Source: Cytophagales bacterium (GTDB lineage: Bacteria > Bacteroidota > Bacteroidia > Cytophagales > Cyclobacteriaceae). Taken from it: a stretch of DNA of 49,803 nucleotides. A model generated the notes under the pieces. The model was not told the origin of the DNA, did no database searches, and saw only the letters and a list, made by a program, of their open reading frames with translations. A program made the translations under genes and the position numbers. The stretch spans positions 1-49,803 of the forward strand of contig WGNT01000014.1 in the NCBI GenBank assembly GCA_016124425.1. Reading direction: 5' to 3'. Below are positions 24,969 to 32,723 of this stretch, piece after piece. Each line of letters begins with the position of its first letter. Position 1 is the stretch's first letter.

Positions 24969-26195
24969 TTATACTTTTGCGGCGCTTAGTTCTTCATAAA
25001 TTCGTTTTGCAACGATCTTTTCCTCGCCCGGATTTAACATGAAGACGGTTAGGCTAATCGAATTATCGGTACTCCCCATGACTTCAATGGAAGGATTGCC
25101 TTGTCTTAATTTCTCCTGCATTTGTTGGCGGGTAAGATTAAAGTAGCTTTTTTCCCAGATAATCTGAAGATATGGCGTGTGGTTGGCTATTGGTGGTACG
25201 GTAACCTCGGTAGTAACGTTTCCGGCTTTTTTTGCCATTTCAGAGATATAAAACACCTTGTCCTCCCATGACTGCCATTCCTTTGCATGGTCTTTGTTGA
25301 TATACATCTCCAAGGCGACATACATGCCCAAAATTTCTTCTTTGTTCACCTTCATCCCACGCCCGAGTGTACCGCCCCTAGGAGGTGCACTTAGTCTAGC
25401 GGCTTCAATAAGGTCTTTTCTTCCCATAAGAATACCAGCGCTTTGCGGCCCTTTCATGGCTTTACCGCCGGACACACAGACCAAATCAAAGCCCATATCG
25501 TTGTATTTCCAAAGATTTTCCACCGGAGGAACATCTGCCGCCATATCTATCATGGTGGGAATGCCGTGCTTCTTACCGAGTGCCACCCATTCCTCATGTT
25601 GAATTTTCCCATCAGGCGCTTGATAGTTTAAAAACCACATCATAGCCGTACGGCTATTGATGGCCTTTTCGACATCAGCAACAGTTTCCACAGGTATGAT
25701 GGTCACGCCTGTATTCGTTAGCGCATGTACATAGCCGACGTTATGGCTTTTCTGAACGATGACCTCGTTTTTCATTCCCTCCAGATTTGGAAGCTGGGAA
25801 ATCTTTTTTCGGTCGGTCCCGGTAAGCACCCCTGCCAGGCCCAATACCATGGCAGACCAGCAGCCTGCTGTAACGGTTGCGGCTTCTGCATGGCAGAGCG
25901 CTGCGATTTTAGCACCGACCTTATCCTGGACTTCGTCCAGCATGGCAAACCGCTGACTTGATGTGAGGATGGTGTCCATCACTTCCTTCGGCATTAATGA
26001 AGCGGTCATCGCAGTATAGGTTCCGGCAGCGTTGATAAACGTGCGCACGCCAAGTTCTTTTAATACATCCCGTTTTGCCACTGTATCGGGCATGGTCCCA
26101 GCAATGGCTCCACTAAGTGGAATTCCGGAACCCACCAATCCTCCAACAAGGGGTAGTGCTGAGAGGCGTTTAAGTAATTTTCTTCGTGTAATCAT
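24969..26195 (-). CDS. Exported SelA/DgaE-like PLP-dependent enzyme with twin-arginine signal
   Basis: A 408-residue fold-type I PLP enzyme of the SelA-related group, which includes D-glucosaminate-6-phosphate ammonia-lyase (DgaE). The Schiff-base lysine is Lys245 in CVSGGKAMKGPQSAG, and Asp217 in TMIDMAAD should hold the pyridine nitrogen. The N-terminus starts MITRRKLLKRLSALPLVGGLVGSG, a twin-arginine signal, and the domain begins near residue 42. PLP enzymes are normally cytoplasmic; Tat export would let the cofactor be loaded before transport. The likely chemistry is alpha,beta-elimination of ammonia from an amino sugar acid. It lies 31 bp upstream of the amidohydrolase and 29 bp downstream of RidA. 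Confidence 0.85.
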   Translation of the reverse strand: MITRRKLLKRLSALPLVGGLVGSGIPLSGAIAGTMPDTVAKRDVLKELGVRTFINAAGTYTAMTASLMPKEVMDTILTSSQRFAMLDEVQDKVGAKIAALCHAEAATVTAGCWSAMVLGLAGVLTGTDRKKISQLPNLEGMKNEVIVQKSHNVGYVHALTNTGVTIIPVETVADVEKAINSRTAMMWFLNYQAPDGKIQHEEWVALGKKHGIPTMIDMAADVPPVENLWKYNDMGFDLVCVSGGKAMKGPQSAGILMGRKDLIEAARLSAPPRGGTLGRGMKVNKEEILGMYVALEMYINKDHAKEWQSWEDKVFYISEMAKKAGNVTTEVTVPPIANHTPYLQIIWEKSYFNLTRQQMQEKLRQGNPSIEVMGSTDNSISLTVFMLNPGEEKIVAKRIYEELSAAKV

Positions 26196-26224
26196 AACTA
26201 AGGTATGTTGTATGCGGATCGAAG

Positions 26225-26761
26225 TTAGTCTTCAATTTCCACGATCATTTCAATTTCTACAGCAATCCCGTTCGGTAACGACACCATTCCGACCGCTGAT
26301 CGGGCATGTTTTCCTTTTTCGCCAAATACCTCCAACATCAGGTCCGTAAAGCCGTTGATAACAGCCGGGGACTGTACAAAGTCGGGCGTACAGTTAACCA
26401 TACCCAGCACTTTTACGATGCGCTTTACCTTATTCAGGTCTCCGATTTCGGCTTTCAGAGAGGTGAGTAGCTGGATTCCCGTAAATCGAGCAGCCTCTTG
26501 GCCCTGTTCTACGGAAAGATCTGCACCTAATTTCCCTACCACATTGGTGCCGTCAGGACGGGTGGGGCCATGTCCGGAAAGAAAAACCAAGTTTCCAGTC
26601 CGAACAGCAGATACTATTTTACTGGTTCTAGGTGCAGGTGGCTTTATTTCTATTCCCATTTCTTTTAGCTTTTGTTCTGGGTTGTATGAACCTTGGGCAA
26701 AGGCGTTGAAGGAAGTAGCAAGGGCGAGTAAAACGATTACGGCATGTGTCAATAATTTCAT
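26225..26761 (-). CDS. Exported RidA-family protein (enamine/imine deaminase)
   Basis: A 178-residue YjgF/RidA protein with a Sec signal (about residues 1-23, ending NAFAQ). The catalytic Arg is Arg154 in KHARSAVGMVSLPNG, followed by the usual VEIEMI strand. RidA proteins hydrolyse reactive enamine/imine products released by PLP-dependent dehydratases. Its place directly before an exported PLP enzyme gives a clear substrate logic in the same compartment. The extension between signal and domain (YNPEQKLKEMGIEIKPPAP) is longer than in E. coli RidA and typical of the larger LSGHGP-type subgroup. Confidence 0.88.
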   Translation of the reverse strand: MKLLTHAVIVLLALATSFNAFAQGSYNPEQKLKEMGIEIKPPAPRTSKIVSAVRTGNLVFLSGHGPTRPDGTNVVGKLGADLSVEQGQEAARFTGIQLLTSLKAEIGDLNKVKRIVKVLGMVNCTPDFVQSPAVINGFTDLMLEVFGEKGKHARSAVGMVSLPNGIAVEIEMIVEIED

Positions 26762-26792
26762 GGTGCTAGTGTGTTAGGTGTGGTTGTTTTGA

Positions 26793-27551
26793 TTAATCAA
26801 ATATCAAGTTGCCAAAAAACTGCGGTAAATGAAAATCCGGTCTGGGATTATCTACAAAATTCCAGGTAAAATAATTTGGATTGCTGGTTTGGCTCCCAGT
26901 CTTGTAGAAATTTGCCTTCCACCTGACCCCAGGAGCGGGGGATGTGACGGGGCCGTATTGACGCAACATATCCAGCGGAACCTTGAACTCTATCGTCCAT
27001 ACAGTTTCATCCGTTATTTCTGGAAAGACCTCTCTTGGCATTGAATGGGCTATTTCGATTTTCTTGATGGATTCGGGCGCAATGACCTCGTAGTTTTTCC
27101 GGGGTTGTTTTACATAATGCAACAATGGCACCCCGCCGGCATTTATCTCCAGGTTGAAATACTTCAAGGGGTTTTCCGTATCAGGAGAGAAAAAGAATTC
27201 CACACAGGAATCGCCTGAAACGTTTCCATTGATTTCCACCACTTTGCTTTGGATGAATTTGTCCTGAACTCGGAAAATGCCGTAGATGTGGTTTTCGTCA
27301 TACATAAGTTTTGCGTGAGTCACCGGGCTGAATGCGGGTTTTTGGCCCATGTAATGGGTAAGCACTACCGCTTCCACATCTGACCAGACAGACTTATCCC
27401 AATCTGCGTCTAATGTGATGTTTCCAGAGAGGGCCTTTACGTGGTAGGTATTTTCTACTGCTGGCATTTGTTCGTTTATAGAGTGGCGAATTGGCGCTTC
27501 TAGTAGCAGAAGCGCAGTCAAAAACACATGTAATATAGGCAATAGCGGCAT
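26793..27551 (-). CDS. Carbohydrate-binding family 9-like protein
   Basis: A 252-residue protein with a probable N-terminal signal (MPLLPILHVFLTALLLLEAP). The body is CBM9-like: ITLDADWDKSVWSDVEAV at the start, DENHIYGIFRVQD, GDSCVEFFFSPD and a final WKANFYKTG...FTWNFV sandwich. Such domains bind sugar chain ends or sit in proteins acting on polysaccharides; in Bacteroidota many are stand-alone and uncharacterised. It lies 21 bp after the dehydrogenase gene. It may hold a sugar substrate in the periplasm for the operon's enzymes, which is inference. Confidence 0.8.
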   Translation of the reverse strand: MPLLPILHVFLTALLLLEAPIRHSINEQMPAVENTYHVKALSGNITLDADWDKSVWSDVEAVVLTHYMGQKPAFSPVTHAKLMYDENHIYGIFRVQDKFIQSKVVEINGNVSGDSCVEFFFSPDTENPLKYFNLEINAGGVPLLHYVKQPRKNYEVIAPESIKKIEIAHSMPREVFPEITDETVWTIEFKVPLDMLRQYGPVTSPAPGVRWKANFYKTGSQTSNPNYFTWNFVDNPRPDFHLPQFFGNLIFD

Positions 27552-27572
27552 AGGAATCAGTTTTGGGTCAAA

Positions 27573-29354
27573 TTAGTTTTTCACGCCGGAAGCAAGTTGG
27601 TCGCGGATTCGTTTGACTTCTCCGGGAGATACGCTGTTGGCATCGTTCCCGAAGCTCTTACGGATGTAGGTAAGAACAGAGGCCACATCATCATCGCTAA
27701 GGAAGTTATGGGCGGGCATGATCTGATTGTAGGCTACTTCATTTACGATGATTGGCCCTTCCATCCCGTTTAAGACCAATTCTATTAAGCGTCGTTTGTT
27801 TCCAGTAACCCAATCGGTACCTGCCAAGGGCGGGAACCTTGCACCATCGCCATTGCCGTCGCGCTGATGACAGGTACTGCAATATAGGTTGTATATTTTT
27901 GCTCCGGATTCGATCATACCTAATTCAAGGTTATCCTTCTCCGGGTCGGGACTCTTAATATTGGTACGCGCATTTTTTCGGGCTTCCATTTTTGCTAATG
28001 CGTTGTCACCAAACGAATTTTTATTCCCCTTGTACATCACCCGCCAAACTTTTCCCTGCACGCTCTCCGTAATGTAAAGCGACCCATCCGGACCAGTGGA
28101 CAAGCCCATTGGCCTAGCTGCCGCGTCTCCTGTATTTACGATGGTATCTAGCATCGAAAAGCCATCGGCAAATACCTCCCATGGTCCCGAAGGTTTTCCA
28201 TTTTCGAAGGGAACAAACCCAACAAAATACCCTGCTTGCGGATAAGGACCGCGGATAGTCGACCCATGGAAAGCGACAAAAGCCCCGTTTTTATACCTGG
28301 TAGGAAACTGATCTCCCTGGTAGAAGTGTAAATCATTTGGCGCATAATGCCCCGGAAAACCCATAATGGGCAGGGTAATTTCCGATGGGTCGGCTTCAAT
28401 GGTTTTATCACCCCCATATTCGGGGTTCAACAACTTCTTTTCTTGGATTTGGTCGTAGTAATAGTAAGGCCAGCCTCCGTTGGTGCCTTCTTCTACCCGG
28501 AAAAATTCCTCGGACGGCAATAAGGCGCTCTCCCAGGCACTGTACATATCCGGCCAGGTTCTACTAAAGTTATCCCGTCCGTGTTGTACCGCGTAAAGGG
28601 TGTTTTCTAACTGGTTCCACTCCATTGCCACCACGCTTCGGATGCCTGTGGCATAGCGGTACCCATCTTTTTCCTGTGTTTGGTTTAATTTGTTGGCGTC
28701 AAACCGCCAAATGCCGGCATGCCACTCCAACTGCGGACATGGGTCCATCCCAGGAGAGCCTGGCCGTCTGTTTTGCTCCTGGCATACATCCCCCGGAGAA
28801 CCGAAAGCCACATAGATATTTCCTTGACCATCAAACGCAAGCGGCTTAGCAATATGTTCATAGCCATAGGTTGCATTTTTGTAATCATCTTTGACAATGA
28901 GCTCCGCCTCTCCTTGAGGGACGAGTCCCTCCATGTCCATCTTTATCCGGTATACTTCACCAGCGGTACTGAAATAAAGGTAGCCGTTGTAGATACGCAT
29001 GCCTGTCCCGTAATTTCCAATATCAGGGTAACTTCCAAAATAGACAATGCTATCCGCCTTGCCATCCTCGTTCGTATCCCGCAGGGCTACAAGTCCTTGA
29101 CCGGCTTCATTAGGGACGCGGAGTTTCATATAAATATCCCCTTTTGCGTCCACTGTCAGATGACGTGCGCGACCGACACTGTCCACGACAACGACAGCTT
29201 CGAATCCGTCTGGTAAATAAAGACCACCATTATCCGGGTCCCCCGCGGGAAGTGAGGGGCCGGTAGTGCAGGAGAAAGTGAATAATGCAGTGGGTAACAG
29301 GATTGCGCTTAAAAGACGTAACCCTGTTCGTTTTAAGAATAGGTGACTAGCCAT
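27573..29354 (-). CDS. Sorbosone/PQQ-type sugar dehydrogenase-like beta-propeller fused to cytochrome c, lipoprotein
   Basis: A 593-residue lipoprotein (lipobox LFTFSC, Cys29). Residues about 45-455 form a six-bladed propeller like soluble aldose/sorbosone dehydrogenases: PDGFEAVVVVDSVGRARHLTVD, the active-site-like GYRYATGIRSVVAMEWN, then GPDGSLYITESVQGKVWRV. Residues about 480-575 are a cytochrome c domain with heme motif Cys492-Ser-Thr-Cys495-His496 and a late Met ligand (NQIMPAHN). Such a fusion oxidises a sugar and passes electrons to its own heme. It is the first gene of the five-gene operon ending at 23681, with no visible promoter consensus upstream. Confidence 0.87.
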   Translation of the reverse strand: MASHLFLKRTGLRLLSAILLPTALFTFSCTTGPSLPAGDPDNGGLYLPDGFEAVVVVDSVGRARHLTVDAKGDIYMKLRVPNEAGQGLVALRDTNEDGKADSIVYFGSYPDIGNYGTGMRIYNGYLYFSTAGEVYRIKMDMEGLVPQGEAELIVKDDYKNATYGYEHIAKPLAFDGQGNIYVAFGSPGDVCQEQNRRPGSPGMDPCPQLEWHAGIWRFDANKLNQTQEKDGYRYATGIRSVVAMEWNQLENTLYAVQHGRDNFSRTWPDMYSAWESALLPSEEFFRVEEGTNGGWPYYYYDQIQEKKLLNPEYGGDKTIEADPSEITLPIMGFPGHYAPNDLHFYQGDQFPTRYKNGAFVAFHGSTIRGPYPQAGYFVGFVPFENGKPSGPWEVFADGFSMLDTIVNTGDAAARPMGLSTGPDGSLYITESVQGKVWRVMYKGNKNSFGDNALAKMEARKNARTNIKSPDPEKDNLELGMIESGAKIYNLYCSTCHQRDGNGDGARFPPLAGTDWVTGNKRRLIELVLNGMEGPIIVNEVAYNQIMPAHNFLSDDDVASVLTYIRKSFGNDANSVSPGEVKRIRDQLASGVKN

Positions 29355-29582
29355 TAAATGTCCTAATGTGGTTGAAATAAGAAGAAGTCCCGTGATCTGG
29401 GTAACTCAGAAGGTCAATTTGGACTCTTTAAAAGTAATAAACTTCCGAGCAACTTCTATAAATATTTGACCAGTTCCTAAAAAAAAAATGTTGAGTGGAT
29501 CCCAAACGCGCTTTTATGGTAGCTATATACTTCATGCCATCGAACCAAAAGCGGTAAACAGCTTCTCGACCTACGTAATCAG

Positions 29583-30470
29583 CTAAGCAACGTGGGCTTT
29601 CGTCTGTAGGTAATCTTTAATATCTTTAAGGTAGTGCATTACGTGAATATTAGGTGGAAGCTTCAATGCTTTGCCGATCACTTGGTATCCGGACACCAAA
29701 ACCACGCTTTCCTTAAATTTTTCGCCTAATGAAGTTAGATAGTCCTGAAGGTCTTCTGAATTTGGGGAGGTTGTTAATACCGTAAGGAGATAATCGGGTT
29801 TATGAACCTGATATACAGCATTCAAATCTTCTTCGGGAGTATTTTGCCCAAGGTAAATAACCTGATACCCGTTGGACTTAAGAATGTAGCAGGAGAATAG
29901 CAAGGATATTTCATGCAGTTCGCCTTGAGGAAGGTACAAAAGAAACTTCTTGTTGTTTGTTGCGCTTACCTGTCCGTCGATGGCAACGATCAGTTTTTGT
30001 CGGATTAAGTTACTGATGAAATGTTCCTGCCCGGGATGTATGGAACCCGTCTGCCATAAAATTCCAATCTTGGAGAGAAATGGGTAAATGACGTTTATCA
30101 TCGTCAATTCAAACCCGATTTTTAAGATATTCGTTGAGATTATTTTATCAAACCTTGCCTCATCAAATTCCACCATGGCTATGGTAAGCGCGTGGATTTG
30201 GTCATCATACATAAAGGAACGCTCAGTCAAGTTGATCACTTCCTGGCTGATTTCATCCGGACTCAGCTTAGCTATTTTGCTAATCTTAAAGCCGTTTTCG
30301 TTAAGTAAGGCTACATTTAATATCAACCGAAGATCCGCGTCGTCATAGTACCTGATATTTGTATCTGTACGTTTTGGTGTGAGGAGGTTGTATCGCTGTT
30401 CCCATATCCTAAGGGTATGGGCCTTGATTCCAGACAACTGTTCTAAATCTTTTATCGAATAATTTCTCAC
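29583..30470 (-). CDS. MerR-type regulator with B12-binding domain (CarH/LitR-like photoreceptor)
   Basis: A 295-residue regulator. Residues 1-70 are a MerR helix-turn-helix (YSIKDLEQLSGIKAHTLRIWEQRYNLL). The rest is the cobalamin-binding four-helix plus Rossmann unit. The light-sensing signature W-x9-EH is intact (Trp139, Glu149, His150). The lower axial His is His186, within E184-L-H-E-I-S189, a variant of the usual DxHxxG. CarH proteins repress carotenoid genes in the dark and fall off DNA when light breaks the Co-C bond. It is 6 bp downstream of crtZ, so the regulator is in the operon it probably controls. Confidence 0.88.
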   Translation of the reverse strand: MRNYSIKDLEQLSGIKAHTLRIWEQRYNLLTPKRTDTNIRYYDDADLRLILNVALLNENGFKISKIAKLSPDEISQEVINLTERSFMYDDQIHALTIAMVEFDEARFDKIISTNILKIGFELTMINVIYPFLSKIGILWQTGSIHPGQEHFISNLIRQKLIVAIDGQVSATNNKKFLLYLPQGELHEISLLFSCYILKSNGYQVIYLGQNTPEEDLNAVYQVHKPDYLLTVLTTSPNSEDLQDYLTSLGEKFKESVVLVSGYQVIGKALKLPPNIHVMHYLKDIKDYLQTKAHVA

Positions 30471-30476
30471 AGCAAG

Positions 30477-30914
30477 TTACTTCTTGTTAAAATATTTCTT
30501 TGGTACTAAAAATAATCCAAACGAGACACTACCGTCACGTTTGTTTGTAAAATGGTGTGCCTGATGTGCCCTGAATATTCCGGCCAGATAGCCACTCTTC
30601 GGCTTTTTGAAGAATCTGATCCGGCGGTGTATAAGCATGTCATGCAGTATGAAATAACTCACCCCGTAGGCACTAATGCCAATGCCGATCCAAAACCTAT
30701 AATCCAGTGTTCCCACACCTAACACGATCAACAAAATAGCCATGGAGCCAAAGAATACCGAAAACAAATCATTTAGCTCGAAGGGGCTATCGGAATGTTG
30801 ATGGTGTGTTTTATGGATGTTCCACAAGGGACCATGCATAATAAACTTGTGGATAAACCAACCTGAAATTTCCATTAACACAAAGCCCACCGCTGAAAAT
30901 AATATTGCGTACAT
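30477..30914 (-). CDS. crtZ: Beta-carotene hydroxylase (CrtZ type)
   Basis: A 145-residue di-iron membrane hydroxylase that adds hydroxyl groups to carotenoid end rings (to zeaxanthin). All His boxes are present: HKFIMHG, HKTHHQHSD, HDMLIHRR and HQAHH. Four hydrophobic segments fit an integral inner-membrane enzyme, and length is typical for CrtZ. It lies between the DUF422 carotenoid protein and the MerR/B12 regulator on the same strand. Other crt genes (crtB, crtI, crtY) are not in the window. Confidence 0.9.
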   Translation of the reverse strand: MYAILFSAVGFVLMEISGWFIHKFIMHGPLWNIHKTHHQHSDSPFELNDLFSVFFGSMAILLIVLGVGTLDYRFWIGIGISAYGVSYFILHDMLIHRRIRFFKKPKSGYLAGIFRAHQAHHFTNKRDGSVSFGLFLVPKKYFNKK

Positions 30915-30956
30915 ATTGGTTAGATTAACTTTTTTCTATGTGGATTTGTTTTTAAT

Positions 30957-31622
30957 TTAAAGGGTTAATGCCAAAACAACGAAAAAGGCAGCGATGTTTA
31001 AAAGCAAAAAGTATGATATTGGGTTTCTTTTTGAAAACATGGAATACCTGTAGGCTACATGTAGTCCAAACGAAATACAAAACCAGCCGATATAATTTTT
31101 TACGGGCACATTTGATGCTGACCATTGCCAAAAGTCGAGTGAAATAGCAACAGGCTCCATCACAAAATCCATTCCAACCATCAGCACGGCACCGAAAAGT
31201 GACGCTACCCACCTATTTTGGATTCTTTCATGAAGCAGTTCTCCTGTAAGGTACACTAGTAGGAACCAGTTAAGCCCTATGACCAAAGGAACTCCCCATG
31301 CTTTGATACCCAATACGGTGCCGTAGGCATAGTCTCCAAATATCAAACCGGTCTGTACTCCGATTATTTCGCTGACCATACCGGTGACAAACGCCAACAA
31401 TGCGAATCCAATAAATGGAACATTCCAGTCACGGTGAAAATATAATAAGATACCCGCTGACATTATAAGATGAAAAGGGGTAAGTTGTTGGAAGAGGGGT
31501 TTGCTGAATGGTATTGATAATCCGATAATTCCCACGAGATGGAACAAACCTATCCAAATTTTGAATAAGGTAATCTTTGGCACTGTCCACTTACCGAGTT
31601 GTATGGTGTGATTTTCTTCCAT
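30957..31622 (-). CDS. Carotenoid biosynthesis protein (DUF422/CruF-like)
   Basis: A 221-residue protein with about seven membrane segments, of family PF04240, which contains CruF (1',2'-hydratase) and bisanhydrobacterioruberin hydratase. Family features are MVSEIIGVQTGLIFGDYAYGTVLG and the VGMDFVMEPVAISLDFWQW region, with conserved acidic residues and Trp. In Bacteroidota it often lies beside crtZ; a lycopene-cyclase-like role has been proposed for some members, so the exact step is open. It is the first gene of the carotenoid trio here, with 42 bp to crtZ. Confidence 0.87.
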   Translation of the reverse strand: MEENHTIQLGKWTVPKITLFKIWIGLFHLVGIIGLSIPFSKPLFQQLTPFHLIMSAGILLYFHRDWNVPFIGFALLAFVTGMVSEIIGVQTGLIFGDYAYGTVLGIKAWGVPLVIGLNWFLLVYLTGELLHERIQNRWVASLFGAVLMVGMDFVMEPVAISLDFWQWSASNVPVKNYIGWFCISFGLHVAYRYSMFSKRNPISYFLLLNIAAFFVVLALTL

Positions 31623-31660
31623 TTGATTCCTGCTTTTTATTCCAATCCCAAACAGCCCTT

Positions 31661-31691
31661 TTTTGTTTAAAGATGAATTCCCTTAGTTTTG
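31661..31691 (+). promoter_or_regulatory. Putative Bacteroidota promoter of the DUF4286 gene
   Basis: A TTTTG at 31661-31665 is followed after 18 bp by TAGTTTTG (31684-31691), fitting the TTTG-N17-23-TAnnTTTG consensus. It lies 42 bp before the start codon at 31734, in the gap divergent from the carotenoid genes. Confidence 0.65.
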
Positions 31692-31733
31692 TGTTCAACT
31701 TTCGCGCAATAATAATCATTTAGCCGTAAAAAA

Positions 31734-32036
31734 ATGATCATATACAACGTTACCGTGAACATTCTCGTAGAAAAGGAGGCTGAATTTGTGGCCTGGATGA
31801 AGGAAGTTTATATACCCCGCGTGATGGAGACGGGTTTTTTTTTCGAGCATAGATTTCTGAGGCTACTTCAGAATCAGGACGAAGGAATCAATTTTGCGGC
31901 CCAGTTTCACACATCTTCAATGAAGAAAATCCTAGATTTCGACCGGAATTTTGCCAAACCTATAGATGATATGCTTCACAAAAAATTTCAGGAAGACTAC
32001 ATTACGTTTCGGTCCCTGCTCGAAACAGTAGACTGA
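31734..32036 (+). CDS. DUF4286 family protein
   Basis: A 100-residue cytoplasmic protein of DUF4286, a small ferredoxin-like alpha+beta domain (MIIYNVTVNILVEKEAEFVAWMKEVYIPRVMETGFF) conserved across Bacteroidota. No catalytic residues are known and the function is not established. It converges on the gene at 32050-32553 with a 13-bp gap. Confidence 0.83.
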   Translation: MIIYNVTVNILVEKEAEFVAWMKEVYIPRVMETGFFFEHRFLRLLQNQDEGINFAAQFHTSSMKKILDFDRNFAKPIDDMLHKKFQEDYITFRSLLETVD

Positions 32037-32049
32037 GGAAAAAAAATCG

Positions 32050-32553
32050 CTAAGCCAGTTTCAACTTCAAGTCACCGTTCCGTTTTACAATCTTCACATT
32101 GAAGACCTCGTTAATCAAGCTTTTACACCTGTTTTCTGCAAAGGTAGCACGTGACGGACCGTCGTAAAGTAGGGTCATTCGCAACATGGTTCTCACGTAC
32201 CCATCAATCATGCCCAGTTCTCTTGTCCAAAGTTGAAGTTGACGTAACCAATCGTCCCCGTATTTTTCGACATGGGTTCGGCCATCAAACAAGATCTCCA
32301 GCTGATTGGATCCGTACTTATACCGGTAGATTCCGCAAAGTTGTTGGTAAATGAGCGCTACACCTTCCGACGGAAACCTACGGGTAGTCATGATTTGCCT
32401 GTAGGTGTCGTCTTCTAACCCAAGCGGATTATAGATTCGGGTGTAGGAAAGTTTGAGTTCCCCGATCATTAGATTAATCCCTTTTTCCTGCAGTGCAGTC
32501 TGCGCCTGCATCAGCATGTAGTTTTTGTCTAAAGGAAATAATTTTTGGATCAT
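32050..32553 (-). CDS. Hypothetical protein of Bacteroidota type
   Basis: A 167-residue protein with no signal peptide and no family I can name. It is basic and mixed alpha/beta; MTTRRFPSEGVALIYQQLCGIYRYKYGS and MIDGYVRTMLRMTLLYDGPSRATFAENR look like conserved patches. I start it at the Met at 32553 because a CAAAAGTA element (TACTTTTG on the minus strand) at 32573-32580 is a good -7 box 20 bp upstream. The frame is open to 32607, but that part would precede the transcript start. Confidence 0.6.
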   Translation of the reverse strand: MIQKLFPLDKNYMLMQAQTALQEKGINLMIGELKLSYTRIYNPLGLEDDTYRQIMTTRRFPSEGVALIYQQLCGIYRYKYGSNQLEILFDGRTHVEKYGDDWLRQLQLWTRELGMIDGYVRTMLRMTLLYDGPSRATFAENRCKSLINEVFNVKIVKRNGDLKLKLA

Positions 32554-32572
32554 AAGTCGCGGCAGTATGCTG

Positions 32573-32580
32573 CAAAAGTA
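32573..32580 (-). promoter_or_regulatory. Putative -7 element of the hypothetical gene at 32050-32553
   Basis: TACTTTTG on the minus strand matches TAnnTTTG, 20 bp before the chosen start. It decides against the longer start at 32607. Confidence 0.5.
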
Positions 32581-32656
32581 ACGTTTTAAGCCCGGATTTT
32601 GAAGCATTGTTCATTAATAAATTTTACAAATTCACGGATAAGGTCAATGAAAATGA

Positions 32657-32664
32657 TATATTTG
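32657..32664 (+). promoter_or_regulatory. Putative -7 element of deoC
   Basis: TATATTTG matches TAnnTTTG, about 60 bp before the deoC start at 32724. It rules against an earlier start at 32607. Confidence 0.5.
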
Positions 32665-32723
32665 TACGATACACCCGGCTATTCGGGAAACTATTGACGT
32701 GTTTAACCCACCTTTTCCAAGTC

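Noticed and set aside
24969..26195. Reading the PLP enzyme as selenocysteine synthase (SelA)
   Set aside because: It shares the fold and the SGGK motif but is exported, shorter and lies in a catabolic operon without selB or selC.
32607..32723. Longer start of deoC
   Set aside because: The segment contains a promoter-like TATATTTG and does not look like protein; DeoC homology starts at 32724.
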